Below are positions 25,474-34,055 of a DNA stretch of 60,585 nt, piece by piece. A program made the translations under genes and the position numbers. The notes under the pieces were generated by a model. The model searched no databases. It saw only the letters and a list, made by a program, of their open reading frames with translations, and was not told the origin of the DNA. Position 1 is the first letter of the stretch. Each line of letters opens with the position of its first letter. Source of the DNA: CAG-390 sp045636385 (lineage in GTDB: Bacteria > Bacillota > Clostridia > Oscillospirales > CAG-272); contig JAZTXK010000077.1 in the NCBI GenBank assembly GCA_045636385.1, positions 1-60,585 on the forward strand, in the 5' to 3' direction.

Positions 25474-27489
25474 ATGAAGACAAATAACTATAAAGAATCT
25501 GATACTGCTCAATTGAAAAACAAATATAATACGTCTTTTTCACGCTTGAAGCCTTTTCGTCTGATAGACGTTATACTTATTGCGTATGATATTTGCACAG
25601 TATCTGTTGCATATTTTTTCGCGCTTTGGTTCAGATTTGATTGCAGATTTTCGGAGATACCGGATTATTATTTGATGACTTGGTTGAAATTTGCTCCGAT
25701 CTATGCAATTGTATGCGTTTTGGTATTTAATATCTTTCATCTGTATAAGAGCATATGGAAATTTGCCAGCTACGTTGAGCTGAAGCGTACCGTGTATGCT
25801 TCATTGATTCTCGCTTTCATTCATACTGCGGGAATAACCGTTATTTTCAGGCGAATGCCTATCTCGTATTATGTAATCGGTGCGGGAATTCAATTTCTGC
25901 TGATCACGTTTATACGTTTTTCATACCGTTTTGTTTTGCTCGAGCGGAGCAAGAGGGCTATGCTTCAGCAGAAGCTGAACGCAAGCCGAGTGATGCTTAT
26001 CGGCGCGGGCACTGCGGGACGTATGGTGCTCAGAGATATGCTCACTTCTGATGAGTTGAACGAGCGGGTTTGCTGCATAATTGACGATGATAAAGAAAAG
26101 CAAGGACGCTATCTTGAAGGCGTACCGGTAGTCGGCGGCAGAGAAGAGATTTTGCTCAACGTTGAAAAATTCAAGATCGATAAAATTTATCTGACTATGC
26201 CGAGCGCGTCGGCTAAAGATCGCAGGGACATTCTGAATATTTGCAAGGAAACGAGCTGTCAACTCAAGAGCTTGCCCGGCATAACGGAAATAGTAACGGG
26301 AATTGTAAAAGTAGATTCCATGAGAGAAGTTGCCGTTGAAGATCTTCTTGGCAGAGAACCCGTAAACGTAAATATGGACGAGATATACAGCTTTATTGCG
26401 GGTAAGGTCATTCTTGTTACGGGTGGCGGAGGCTCCATAGGAAGTGAACTTTGCAGACAGATCGCAAAACATAATCCCAAACAGCTTATTGTATTCGATA
26501 TTTACGAGAATAATGCGCACAACATAGGTCTTGAGTTGAGGGATAAATATCCCGCTCTGAAGTTGGAAATTCTTATAGGCTCTGTGCGCGACAGTAAGCG
26601 AATTAATCAGGTTTTTGCTAAATATAAGCCCGACGTAGTTTATCACGCTGCTGCACATAAGCACGTTCCTCTGATGGAGGATAGCCCTTGCGAATCGATA
26701 AAGAATAATGCGATAGGCACATATAAGACTGCGTTTGCCGCCATGAATCACGGATGCAAGCGATTCGTGCTTATTTCAACAGATAAAGCGGTTAATCCCA
26801 CTAACATTATGGGTGCCTCAAAGCGCATTTGCGAAATGATAATTCAATCATTTGATAGAAAGATCAGAGAAGGCAAGGCTCATGAAATCATTCCCTTGCA
26901 CGTTCATTCGGAGGATTCTGACGAAACTATAACCGATATTCAAAAGAGCGTTGTTACTCCGAGTACTGATTTTGTAGCAGTAAGATTTGGCAACGTTCTC
27001 GGAAGCAACGGCTCGGTCGTTCCAAGGTTTATAGAACAAATATCCAAGGGCGGCCCCGTAACGGTTACGCACCCCGATATTATCCGTTATTTTATGACGA
27101 TTCCCGAAGCGGCATCTCTTGTTTTACAAGCAGGTACTTATGCAAAGGGCGGTGAAATATTCGTTCTTGATATGGGCGATCCCGTAAAGATCGATACGCT
27201 CGCCAGAAACCTTATTCGCCTTTCCGGCTTGACCCCCGATGTGGATATAAAAATATCCTACACAGGTCTTCGCGCAGGTGAAAAGCTGTATGAAGAGAAG
27301 CTGATGTCAGAAGAAGGTCTCCAGACCACTGCCAATAAATTAATACATATCGGTTTTCCCATCCCCTTTGATACAGATGCGTTTTTCGATAACCTTCAGG
27401 AATTGATGACGGCGTCATATAACGGGGAAGACGAGCGTATCCGCGATTTGGTAGCCCAAACGGTTGGAACTTATCATCCGATTGATTGA
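25474..27489 (+). CDS. Membrane-bound nucleotide-sugar 4,6-dehydratase (CapD/PglF/WbpM type)
   Basis: 671 residues. Four membrane helices in the first 150 residues, a CoA-binding-like Rossmann fold (MLIGAGTAGRMVLRDM, about 172-190), and a C-terminal short-chain dehydrogenase domain with LVTGGGGSIGSELC and STDKAVNP-NIMGASKR. In this last motif the usual catalytic Tyr is Met, the SMK triad known for FlaA1/WbpM/PglF enzymes. These act on UDP-GlcNAc to start synthesis of 6-deoxy amino sugars such as bacillosamine or FucNAc. It stands after the polysaccharide control genes, so its product likely feeds the same polymer. The RBS is ATCGGAGAAAC. Confidence 0.92.
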   Translation: MKTNNYKESDTAQLKNKYNTSFSRLKPFRLIDVILIAYDICTVSVAYFFALWFRFDCRFSEIPDYYLMTWLKFAPIYAIVCVLVFNIFHLYKSIWKFASYVELKRTVYASLILAFIHTAGITVIFRRMPISYYVIGAGIQFLLITFIRFSYRFVLLERSKRAMLQQKLNASRVMLIGAGTAGRMVLRDMLTSDELNERVCCIIDDDKEKQGRYLEGVPVVGGREEILLNVEKFKIDKIYLTMPSASAKDRRDILNICKETSCQLKSLPGITEIVTGIVKVDSMREVAVEDLLGREPVNVNMDEIYSFIAGKVILVTGGGGSIGSELCRQIAKHNPKQLIVFDIYENNAHNIGLELRDKYPALKLEILIGSVRDSKRINQVFAKYKPDVVYHAAAHKHVPLMEDSPCESIKNNAIGTYKTAFAAMNHGCKRFVLISTDKAVNPTNIMGASKRICEMIIQSFDRKIREGKAHEIIPLHVHSEDSDETITDIQKSVVTPSTDFVAVRFGNVLGSNGSVVPRFIEQISKGGPVTVTHPDIIRYFMTIPEAASLVLQAGTYAKGGEIFVLDMGDPVKIDTLARNLIRLSGLTPDVDIKISYTGLRAGEKLYEEKLMSEEGLQTTANKLIHIGFPIPFDTDAFFDNLQELMTASYNGEDERIRDLVAQTVGTYHPID

Positions 27490-27513
27490 TTGATTTTTAA
27501 GCATAAATATCAG

Positions 27514-27560
27514 AGATACATACTAGCGAATTTCTATGGTTCGCCGGTATGTATCTTTTT
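27514..27560 (+). terminator. Terminator after the dehydratase gene
   Basis: AGATACATAC pairs with GTATGTATCT, and GCGAA with TTCGC further in, followed by TTTT. A clear intrinsic terminator that closes the polysaccharide block. Confidence 0.88.
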
Positions 27561-27680
27561 ATTAGCATATAAAAATGTTTTGCAATTTCATTTTTGAGTT
27601 AAACCGAATAAAGAAGGGAAGATTATGCTGTAGGTCAAAGCAAAAATTACATTTATATAAAATTTTCTTATTTTTTCTAT

Positions 27681-27709
27681 TGAAATATTTCTATATATGT
27701 GATAAAATA
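27681..27709 (+). promoter_or_regulatory. Promoter of the cdaA operon
   Basis: TTGAAA at 27681-27686, 17 bases, TAAAAT at 27704-27709 with TG-extended -10 (TGATAAAAT). It covers the upstream in-frame extension of cdaA, which shows that translation starts at the later ATG. Confidence 0.8.
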
Positions 27710-27740
27710 TTATATATATTATCTTTTTACGGAGATTAAC

Positions 27741-28661
27741 ATGTTGGAAAAAATTATCGAATATTGGAACGTTTTTATAGATCTTGTAAACAGATACGTT
27801 ATCGGTGTTGTTGCCGATATGAAAATCGTTGATGTCGTTGATATCGTAATTCTTTCTATAATACTGTTTTATGTGTATAAGTTTATTCGCCAGCGTCGCG
27901 CGGTACGTCTTGCGCGTGGTGTACTTATAGTTCTTGCTACGCTTCTTGTCAGCGTGATTTTCAATATGAAAGCGCTTAATTTCATCATTGAGAATTTCGT
28001 TCAGGTTGGAATGATTGCCATTATCGTAATATTTCAATCCGACCTTCGCGCAGGTCTTGAACGCTTCGGATCTACAAATATCAAAACCTTCAAGGGCATG
28101 AACGAGACTGATGCTAAGCTTATCGCAAACATTTCCGAAATCATAGCGGATGCTGCCGTTACTCTGGCAGATACAAAAACAGGTGCTTTGATTGCTATTG
28201 AGCGCTCCACAAAGCTTGGCGAACATCTTTCTCACGGCGTTATTCTGAACGCAGATATGTCTACGCTTTTGATCAGAAACATATTTTTCAATAAAGCTCC
28301 TATGCACGACGGTGCAATGATTATCCGTGATCGCCGCGTTTATGCCGCAGGATGTTATCTTCCTTTGTCAAACGCGGACGTTAATAAAGATCTCGGAACG
28401 CGCCATAGAGCTGCTCTCGGTCTTTCTGAGGTCAGCGACGCACTTGTGGTCGTTATTTCCGAGGAGACGGGAACGATTTCTGTTGCAATTGATGGCGAGC
28501 TTCGAAGAGGCTACACCAAAACGTCTCTTAAAAAAGAAATTATGAAGAGTCTGCTTCCCCCCGAAGCAATGAAGAGACCTCTTGTGGATAATAACCTGAA
28601 GAATAAATTCTCCCGCAAGAACAAGAAAAACGAGACCGAAGGAGGTGCCGATAATGAATAA
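27741..28661 (+). CDS. cdaA: Diadenylate cyclase CdaA
   Basis: 306 residues. Three N-terminal membrane helices (about 30-48, 55-75, 80-98) and a DisA_N catalytic domain with DGA (190-192, in PMHDGAMI) and RHR (221-223, in GTRHRAALG), the two motifs needed to join two ATP into c-di-AMP. The start is the ATG after CGGAGAT; a 14-codon upstream extension overlaps the promoter and is rejected. It overlaps cdaR by 8 bases. In Firmicutes the usual operon is cdaA-cdaR-glmM; glmM is not here. c-di-AMP controls potassium and osmolyte uptake and wall integrity. Confidence 0.96.
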   Translation: MLEKIIEYWNVFIDLVNRYVIGVVADMKIVDVVDIVILSIILFYVYKFIRQRRAVRLARGVLIVLATLLVSVIFNMKALNFIIENFVQVGMIAIIVIFQSDLRAGLERFGSTNIKTFKGMNETDAKLIANISEIIADAAVTLADTKTGALIAIERSTKLGEHLSHGVILNADMSTLLIRNIFFNKAPMHDGAMIIRDRRVYAAGCYLPLSNADVNKDLGTRHRAALGLSEVSDALVVVISEETGTISVAIDGELRRGYTKTSLKKEIMKSLLPPEAMKRPLVDNNLKNKFSRKNKKNETEGGADNE

Positions 28662-29742
28662 CGATAATAAGAGCTTTTACCCCGAAAACGATAACGCACC
28701 TTCCGAAAAGCTTTTGATACCGAAGCAGTGGTTCTTTTCCAGAATACTTTGTCTGATCGTAGCCTTCGCTATTTGGATCTACGTTGTCAACGTAAAGACA
28801 CAGGATTACGAAAAGACCTTTAACCTGATCGACATTTCTGTTGAAGGCTGGGAAGAGCTTTTGGATGACACGAATTTGTCGGTAGTAAATCTTGAAGAAA
28901 GCAAGATCAGCGTTACTGTCAAGGGACTCAGAGGCGATATTTCAAAGCTTACTCCGAGCGATTTCAACGCTTATATCGACGTCAGCAAGCTGACTGAAGG
29001 CGGTAAGCATAACCTTGAGGTATCGGTCGATCTTCCTTCTACCGTGTCTCTCGTCTCCAAATACCCCGAATCGGTTACGATTTCGATCGACGAAAATATT
29101 GAGCGCGAAATCGACGTCGAGATTGACGTTACTGAATACAGTATGGACACTATCTACGAGATGGGAATTCCCGAATGTGATATTACTACCGTAAAGGTAA
29201 CGGGTCCTTCGGAGGTTCTTGACCGCGTTAAGAGCGCCAAGGCATTTATCAATCTCGGAACCGTTATGACCAGCACTGTTATCAGAACCGAGATCGTTCT
29301 CATAGATAAGGCAGGTAATTCGATAGACACGACTTACATTACGCTTGATAACACCAGCGTAACGGTCACCGTGCCGGTTAAAATGGAGAAGACGATCAAT
29401 CTTGTTTGTACGTATCTTCCCGGTGTTTCACCTTCGGCTTATTCTTCGGTAGTGCTTACTCCGAGCACGATAAAGGTCAAGGGAGATCCGAAGATACTCA
29501 ATGAGCTTGATTCGATAAACGTTTTGGCATTGGACGGATCCGGAGACGTAGCTATTGCGGTTGCATTTTCCGAGCTTCTTATTCCCGGCGGCGTGGAAGT
29601 AATCAACCCTCCGAGCATCGTCAAAATTGCTGCTGAACGCGTTGAAGAGACTACGGAAGCCACGGAACCGCCGCAAACCGAAGTAACCACCCCGGAAACC
29701 AATATAAGTCCCGATGAGGAGCGTGCCGCTTCCAATGAATAA
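28654..29742 (+). CDS. cdaR: CdaR, YbbR-domain regulator of CdaA
   Basis: 362 residues. One membrane helix near the N-terminus (about 28-46) and three to four YbbR repeats outside the cell (for example VTVKGLRGDISKL, VKVTGPSEVLDRV, IKVKGDPKILNEL), then a Thr/Glu/Pro tail. CdaR binds CdaA and modulates its activity. The ATG at the start has GGAGG 8 bases upstream; the in-frame GTG inside that GGAGG is not the start. Both ends overlap neighbours (cdaA by 8, the flavoprotein by 8), so three proteins are coupled. Confidence 0.94.
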   Translation: MNNDNKSFYPENDNAPSEKLLIPKQWFFSRILCLIVAFAIWIYVVNVKTQDYEKTFNLIDISVEGWEELLDDTNLSVVNLEESKISVTVKGLRGDISKLTPSDFNAYIDVSKLTEGGKHNLEVSVDLPSTVSLVSKYPESVTISIDENIEREIDVEIDVTEYSMDTIYEMGIPECDITTVKVTGPSEVLDRVKSAKAFINLGTVMTSTVIRTEIVLIDKAGNSIDTTYITLDNTSVTVTVPVKMEKTINLVCTYLPGVSPSAYSSVVLTPSTIKVKGDPKILNELDSINVLALDGSGDVAIAVAFSELLIPGGVEVINPPSIVKIAAERVEETTEATEPPQTEVTTPETNISPDEERAASNE

Positions 29743-31351
29743 TAACAAAACAAGAATAGTATCCGAGGCTATTTCTCTTCCTTTTACCGCTGACTCGAAC
29801 GAAGCGATTGAAATATCCAAAAGAAAATTGAAAAAAGCAATCGGCAATATAAGCGATTATTCCTTTTCAATTTTCAGACGCTCTGTTGATGCCAGAAAAA
29901 AGGATGATATCAGATTCGTATACACCGTAATGGCTCAGGCAGAGAAGGTGCTTACAGAACGCGAATGCGGCTCACTTGAACGCGGCGGATTCAGAGTTTG
30001 CCCCGATCAAAGCATAGATTACATCTTCGGCACCGAGAAGTCCGAATACAGACCGATCGTTGTCGGAAGCGGTCCTGCCGGAATGTTCTGCGCTTTGATG
30101 CTTGCGGAGCAGGGATACAAGCCCATTCTGATCGAGCGAGGCGAATGCATCGAAAGAAGGTTTTCCACCGTTAACTCGTTTTTCAGCGGCAAGGATTTAG
30201 ACGTAGAGTCAAACGTTATGTTTGGTGCGGGTGGAGCAGGCACGTTTTCCGACGGCAAGCTCGTTACCAGAATCAACGATCCTCTCTGCGGATACGTGTT
30301 CTCGCGCCTTTGTGACTTCGGTGCGCCTCAGGAGATAACCGTGCAGGCAAAGCCCCATATCGGAACCGATCTCCTTATGACCGTTGTTTCGCGCCTCTTG
30401 GAGCGCATAGAAGAATGCGGCGGAAACGTGATTTATAATTGCCGCCTTGATTCGGTCAGTGAGATATCAGACGGTATCAAAGCATACACTTCTATGGGTG
30501 GTATACCGGGTAGCTGCTTGGTTCTCGCCATCGGTCATAGCGCAAGAGATACTTATAAATATCTCAATGATAACGGATATTCACTTATAGCCAAACCTTT
30601 TTCCGTAGGCGTGAGAATAGAACATCTGCGTTCTGATATTGAATACGCCTTGTACGGAAAGTTCGCAGGCGATCCGAGACTCGGTGTTGCGGAATATGCA
30701 TTATCAGATACCAAGAGCGGCAGAGGCGTATATACATTCTGTATGTGCCCCGGCGGAGAAGTTATAGCCGCTTCATCAGAAAGAGGAGGCTTGGTCGTAA
30801 ACGGTATGAGCAGGCACGCGCGAGACGGCGTAAATTCTAATGCCGCAGTAGCTGTCAGCGTTGCCCCGACCGATTATGACGGAACACCTCTCGGCGCAAT
30901 AGAATTTCAACGCAATCTCGAAAGAAAAGCTTTTGCTCTCGGCGGAGAAAATTATACTGCGCCCATTGAGCTTTTAGGTGATTTTCTTTCAGGCAAGAAG
31001 AATAATCTTTCTTCACCCGATAGGATCAAGCCGAGCTATACTCGACAAATGACAAAGGTATCTGACCTTTCAGATATTTTCCCCGATTTTATCAATGACG
31101 AGCTCAAACGAGGATTTGTCTCGTTTGGAAAGAAGCTGAAAGGCTTTGATGCTCCCGATGCGGTGATGACTGCGGTTGAAAGCCGAACCTCGGCTCCCGT
31201 CAGAATACTCCGGAACGAATCGCGTGAAGCTTGCGACCGCAGACGAATCTATCCTTGCGGCGAGGGAGCGGGATATGCGGGAGGAATAACCAGCGCTGCC
31301 ATTGACGGAATTAAAACAGCGCTTGAAATTATGAAGAAATTTGCGCCGTAA
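29735..31351 (+). CDS. FAD-dependent dehydrogenase of the COG2509 type
   Basis: 538 residues. About 95 residues of a small N-terminal domain (KRKLKKAIGN, FSIFRRSVDARKKDDI) precede an FAD Rossmann motif VVGSGPAGMFCALMLAEQG, and the C-terminal part ends with FAD-contacting GEGAGYAGGITSAAIDG. This two-part plan is that of the uncharacterised FAD-dependent dehydrogenases of COG2509. The substrate is unknown. The ATG overlaps the cdaR stop by 8 bases; the best RBS (GAGGAG) is 13 bases upstream, which is long, so the initiation may depend on coupling. A link to c-di-AMP is not implied by family knowledge. Confidence 0.85.
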   Translation: MNNNKTRIVSEAISLPFTADSNEAIEISKRKLKKAIGNISDYSFSIFRRSVDARKKDDIRFVYTVMAQAEKVLTERECGSLERGGFRVCPDQSIDYIFGTEKSEYRPIVVGSGPAGMFCALMLAEQGYKPILIERGECIERRFSTVNSFFSGKDLDVESNVMFGAGGAGTFSDGKLVTRINDPLCGYVFSRLCDFGAPQEITVQAKPHIGTDLLMTVVSRLLERIEECGGNVIYNCRLDSVSEISDGIKAYTSMGGIPGSCLVLAIGHSARDTYKYLNDNGYSLIAKPFSVGVRIEHLRSDIEYALYGKFAGDPRLGVAEYALSDTKSGRGVYTFCMCPGGEVIAASSERGGLVVNGMSRHARDGVNSNAAVAVSVAPTDYDGTPLGAIEFQRNLERKAFALGGENYTAPIELLGDFLSGKKNNLSSPDRIKPSYTRQMTKVSDLSDIFPDFINDELKRGFVSFGKKLKGFDAPDAVMTAVESRTSAPVRILRNESREACDRRRIYPCGEGAGYAGGITSAAIDGIKTALEIMKKFAP

Positions 31352-31366
31352 CGGCGGAGGAACGAT

Positions 31367-31801
31367 ATGAAAAAACAAGGCGTTATAGTAGCAAAAGACG
31401 GAAATCTCGCAACTGTAGAAATTTATAATAATAAAAATTGTCTGAGCTGCAGTCAAAGAAAATTGACGAATGCTTGCCATTCCTGCCCTGATTTTGACGA
31501 GAATTATCCGCTCCGCGTAATTGCCGCAAATGATTGCGGTGCCGAAATCGGTGACCGCGTTTGCGTAAAACCGGGCAACGGACAGAAGTTTGTCTTAGCT
31601 TTTGTTTCCTTCATAATTCCGGTTGCTTGCGCTATTATTGCGTATATGTGTATGTCGCTGTTTACTGATGATGAGCCTTTGAGATCTCGGGTTGCTCTTA
31701 TTTCCGCACTTGCCGCTGTGGCTGTTGCGGGTGCGTATTCTTACAAGGTTTCAAAGAATATCTGCGACCATAAAATTATTTCAATAGAAGACGAAGTATA
31801 A
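31367..31801 (+). CDS. RseC/MucC-like SoxR-reducing system protein
   Basis: 144 residues. Four cysteines C25, C28, C37 and C40 in the pattern C-x2-C-x8-C-x2-C, then two membrane helices (about 72-96 and 102-122). This is the RseC family plan, in which the Cys motif may carry an Fe-S cluster; RseC joins the RnfABCDGE complex in reducing SoxR in E. coli. No Rnf genes are in the window. A GGCGGAGGAACG ribosome binding site precedes the ATG. The redox role fits the neighbouring flavoprotein, but that is inference. Confidence 0.85.
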   Translation: MKKQGVIVAKDGNLATVEIYNNKNCLSCSQRKLTNACHSCPDFDENYPLRVIAANDCGAEIGDRVCVKPGNGQKFVLAFVSFIIPVACAIIAYMCMSLFTDDEPLRSRVALISALAAVAVAGAYSYKVSKNICDHKIISIEDEV

Positions 31802-31808
31802 TAGATTT

Positions 31809-34040
31809 ATGAATTCCAATAGAATTAAAAAGCAGTGGTCTCTGCGCGGTACGGATGTCGATCCAAGTGTAGTTGACTTTGCAATAGAGAAATACGAACT
31901 TTCGCGCGTCGTAGCCTCTCTTGTTTGCGACAGAGCGGGAAATACCGAGCAAGCAGTCTCTGATTTTATCTGCTGTGACACTTGCGAGCCGGTCGATCCT
32001 ATGAAGCTCAAGGATATGGATAAGGCTGTCGCGCGTATTATGAAAGCGATAGAAAGCGGAGACGAAGTGGTTGCGATTTATGGCGATTACGACGTCGATG
32101 GAGTTACGTCTGTTTCGATGATGTATCTTTATCTGACTTCGCTTGGCTTGCGTGCCGGTTATTATATTCCCAGCAGAAATGACGAGGGATACGGAGTGAA
32201 TCGTGAAGCGATACGAAAGCTTCATTCAAAAGGCGTTACGCTGATCATCACGGTTGATACCGGAATAACCGCGATCGAAGAGATCGAATACGCTAAAAGA
32301 CTTGGTATAGATGTAATCGTTACCGACCACCACGAATGTCGCCCCGTTTTGCCGGAAGCGGTTGCCGTAGTAGATCCCCATAGGCCTGATTGTCACTTTC
32401 CTTTCAAGGAATTGGCAGGCGTTGGAGTTGCTTATAAGCTGATTTGTGCAGTTGAAGTAGCAAGATGTGCCGTTACCGGCAAAACCGAATACGAGGCTCA
32501 GCGCGACGTTTTACTGAAATACGGCGATCTTGTTGCGATAGGTACAGTTGCGGACGTTATGCCGATCATCGGTGAGAACAGAACTATCGTTTCGATGGGA
32601 TTGAAGATTATTGACGCTCGTCCAAGAATCGGTATTGAGGCGCTGATAGACGCTGCTTCGGGAAAATCCGCATATCGAACGCAGAAGAAGGAAATCACCG
32701 CAACATACATAGGTTTCACAATCGCTCCTCGTCTTAATGCTGCAGGAAGAATGGGTAACGCGGCGGTCGCAGTAGAGCTTTTGCTTGCTGATAATAAAGA
32801 AACTGCCGCCAATATTGCCGCAGAGCTTTGCGAGACTAACCGCCTCAGACAAACGGAAGAAAACAAAATCGTTGACTCCGCTCTCGAAAAGATAGAAGAA
32901 GAGTGGGACGTTCATTTGAAAAATAACGGCGTAATCGTTCTTGACGGTGAGGATTGGCAGCACGGTGTCATAGGCATCGTTGCTTCGAGAGTTACCGAAC
33001 GATACACCTTGCCTTCGATCCTCATATCCTTTGAGGGAAGTGTCCCTCACCTGTCAGATCCCTCTCCCGTTGACCTCGGTAAAGGATCGGGCAGAAGTAT
33101 TAAGGGCTTCAACCTTGTCGCGGCACTTTCAGAATGCTCCGAACTGCTTGAAAAATATGGCGGGCACGAGCTTGCCGCGGGACTTTCCTTAAGACGAGGA
33201 AATCTTGAGGCTTTCCGAACAAGAATAAACGAATACGCTAAGCCCATTCTTGATAACCTCGAGAGAATTCAGGTGATCGAAGCCGATATGGAAGTAAATG
33301 CCGATGATCTTAATCTCGGATTTGCTAAAGAGGTAATTCAGATAATCGAGCCTTGCGGTCCGATGAATTCTACGCCTTCCTTTATAATGAAGGACGTAAC
33401 CGTCAATTCCATTCGTGGTATCGGCGCAGGAAAACATATCAAGTTGACCTTTGAAAGCGGTAAGCGCAAGTTTACCGGATTGTGGTTCGGCGTTTCCGAA
33501 GCCGAGACGTGCTTTAAGATGGGAGATATCGTCGATATCCTGTTTACGGTAGGAGTCAATACCTTTAACGGTAATACCGAGCTCCAGCTGATTATCACCG
33601 ATATGCGCTATGCAGAGAACGTGTATCAGCGTAGAATAAGCGAAAGAGAAAAATTGCGATCTGTTCTTGAAGGCGCGTCGTTTTCGGTAAACGATAATGT
33701 GCTTCCTGAAAGAGCTGATTTTGTCGCTTTATATAAGCTTTTTATAAACCATGTGAAAAACGGCAGATATTCGGTTTCCGATTCTTCTGCTGAAAAAATG
33801 CTTGCGGCGTCGCTTCCCTCCGATGTCATTCCGAATTTCGTTAAATACCGTCTTATGCTCGAGGTTTTCAACGAGCTTGACATTTTTAAGGTGGAGTATT
33901 TACCGCTTGTTTCTGATGAAAACGGTGACAGATGGCAACTCCCCGAGGATATATGCGTTATCACGTGCGGCGGTGCAGAGAAGGTGAATCTTGAGGATTC
34001 AGAGCTTCTTTCCAAGCTTCGTTCGCGTTTGATAGATTAA
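31809..34040 (+). CDS. recJ: Single-stranded-DNA-specific exonuclease RecJ
   Basis: 743 residues. DHH-family motifs are intact: YGDYDVDGVTS, VDTGIT, VTDHHECRP, then the DHHA1 domain with GRSIKGFNL and YGGHELAAGLS, and an OB fold (about 460-580). RecJ degrades single strands 5' to 3' in repair. A C-terminal extension of about 150 residues follows the OB fold, as in many Firmicutes RecJ. The ATG lies 7 bases after the RseC stop and has no clear RBS, so translation may depend on reinitiation. Confidence 0.95.
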   Translation: MNSNRIKKQWSLRGTDVDPSVVDFAIEKYELSRVVASLVCDRAGNTEQAVSDFICCDTCEPVDPMKLKDMDKAVARIMKAIESGDEVVAIYGDYDVDGVTSVSMMYLYLTSLGLRAGYYIPSRNDEGYGVNREAIRKLHSKGVTLIITVDTGITAIEEIEYAKRLGIDVIVTDHHECRPVLPEAVAVVDPHRPDCHFPFKELAGVGVAYKLICAVEVARCAVTGKTEYEAQRDVLLKYGDLVAIGTVADVMPIIGENRTIVSMGLKIIDARPRIGIEALIDAASGKSAYRTQKKEITATYIGFTIAPRLNAAGRMGNAAVAVELLLADNKETAANIAAELCETNRLRQTEENKIVDSALEKIEEEWDVHLKNNGVIVLDGEDWQHGVIGIVASRVTERYTLPSILISFEGSVPHLSDPSPVDLGKGSGRSIKGFNLVAALSECSELLEKYGGHELAAGLSLRRGNLEAFRTRINEYAKPILDNLERIQVIEADMEVNADDLNLGFAKEVIQIIEPCGPMNSTPSFIMKDVTVNSIRGIGAGKHIKLTFESGKRKFTGLWFGVSEAETCFKMGDIVDILFTVGVNTFNGNTELQLIITDMRYAENVYQRRISEREKLRSVLEGASFSVNDNVLPERADFVALYKLFINHVKNGRYSVSDSSAEKMLAASLPSDVIPNFVKYRLMLEVFNELDIFKVEYLPLVSDENGDRWQLPEDICVITCGGAEKVNLEDSELLSKLRSRLID

Positions 34041-34055
34041 TTTTAGGAGAATTTT

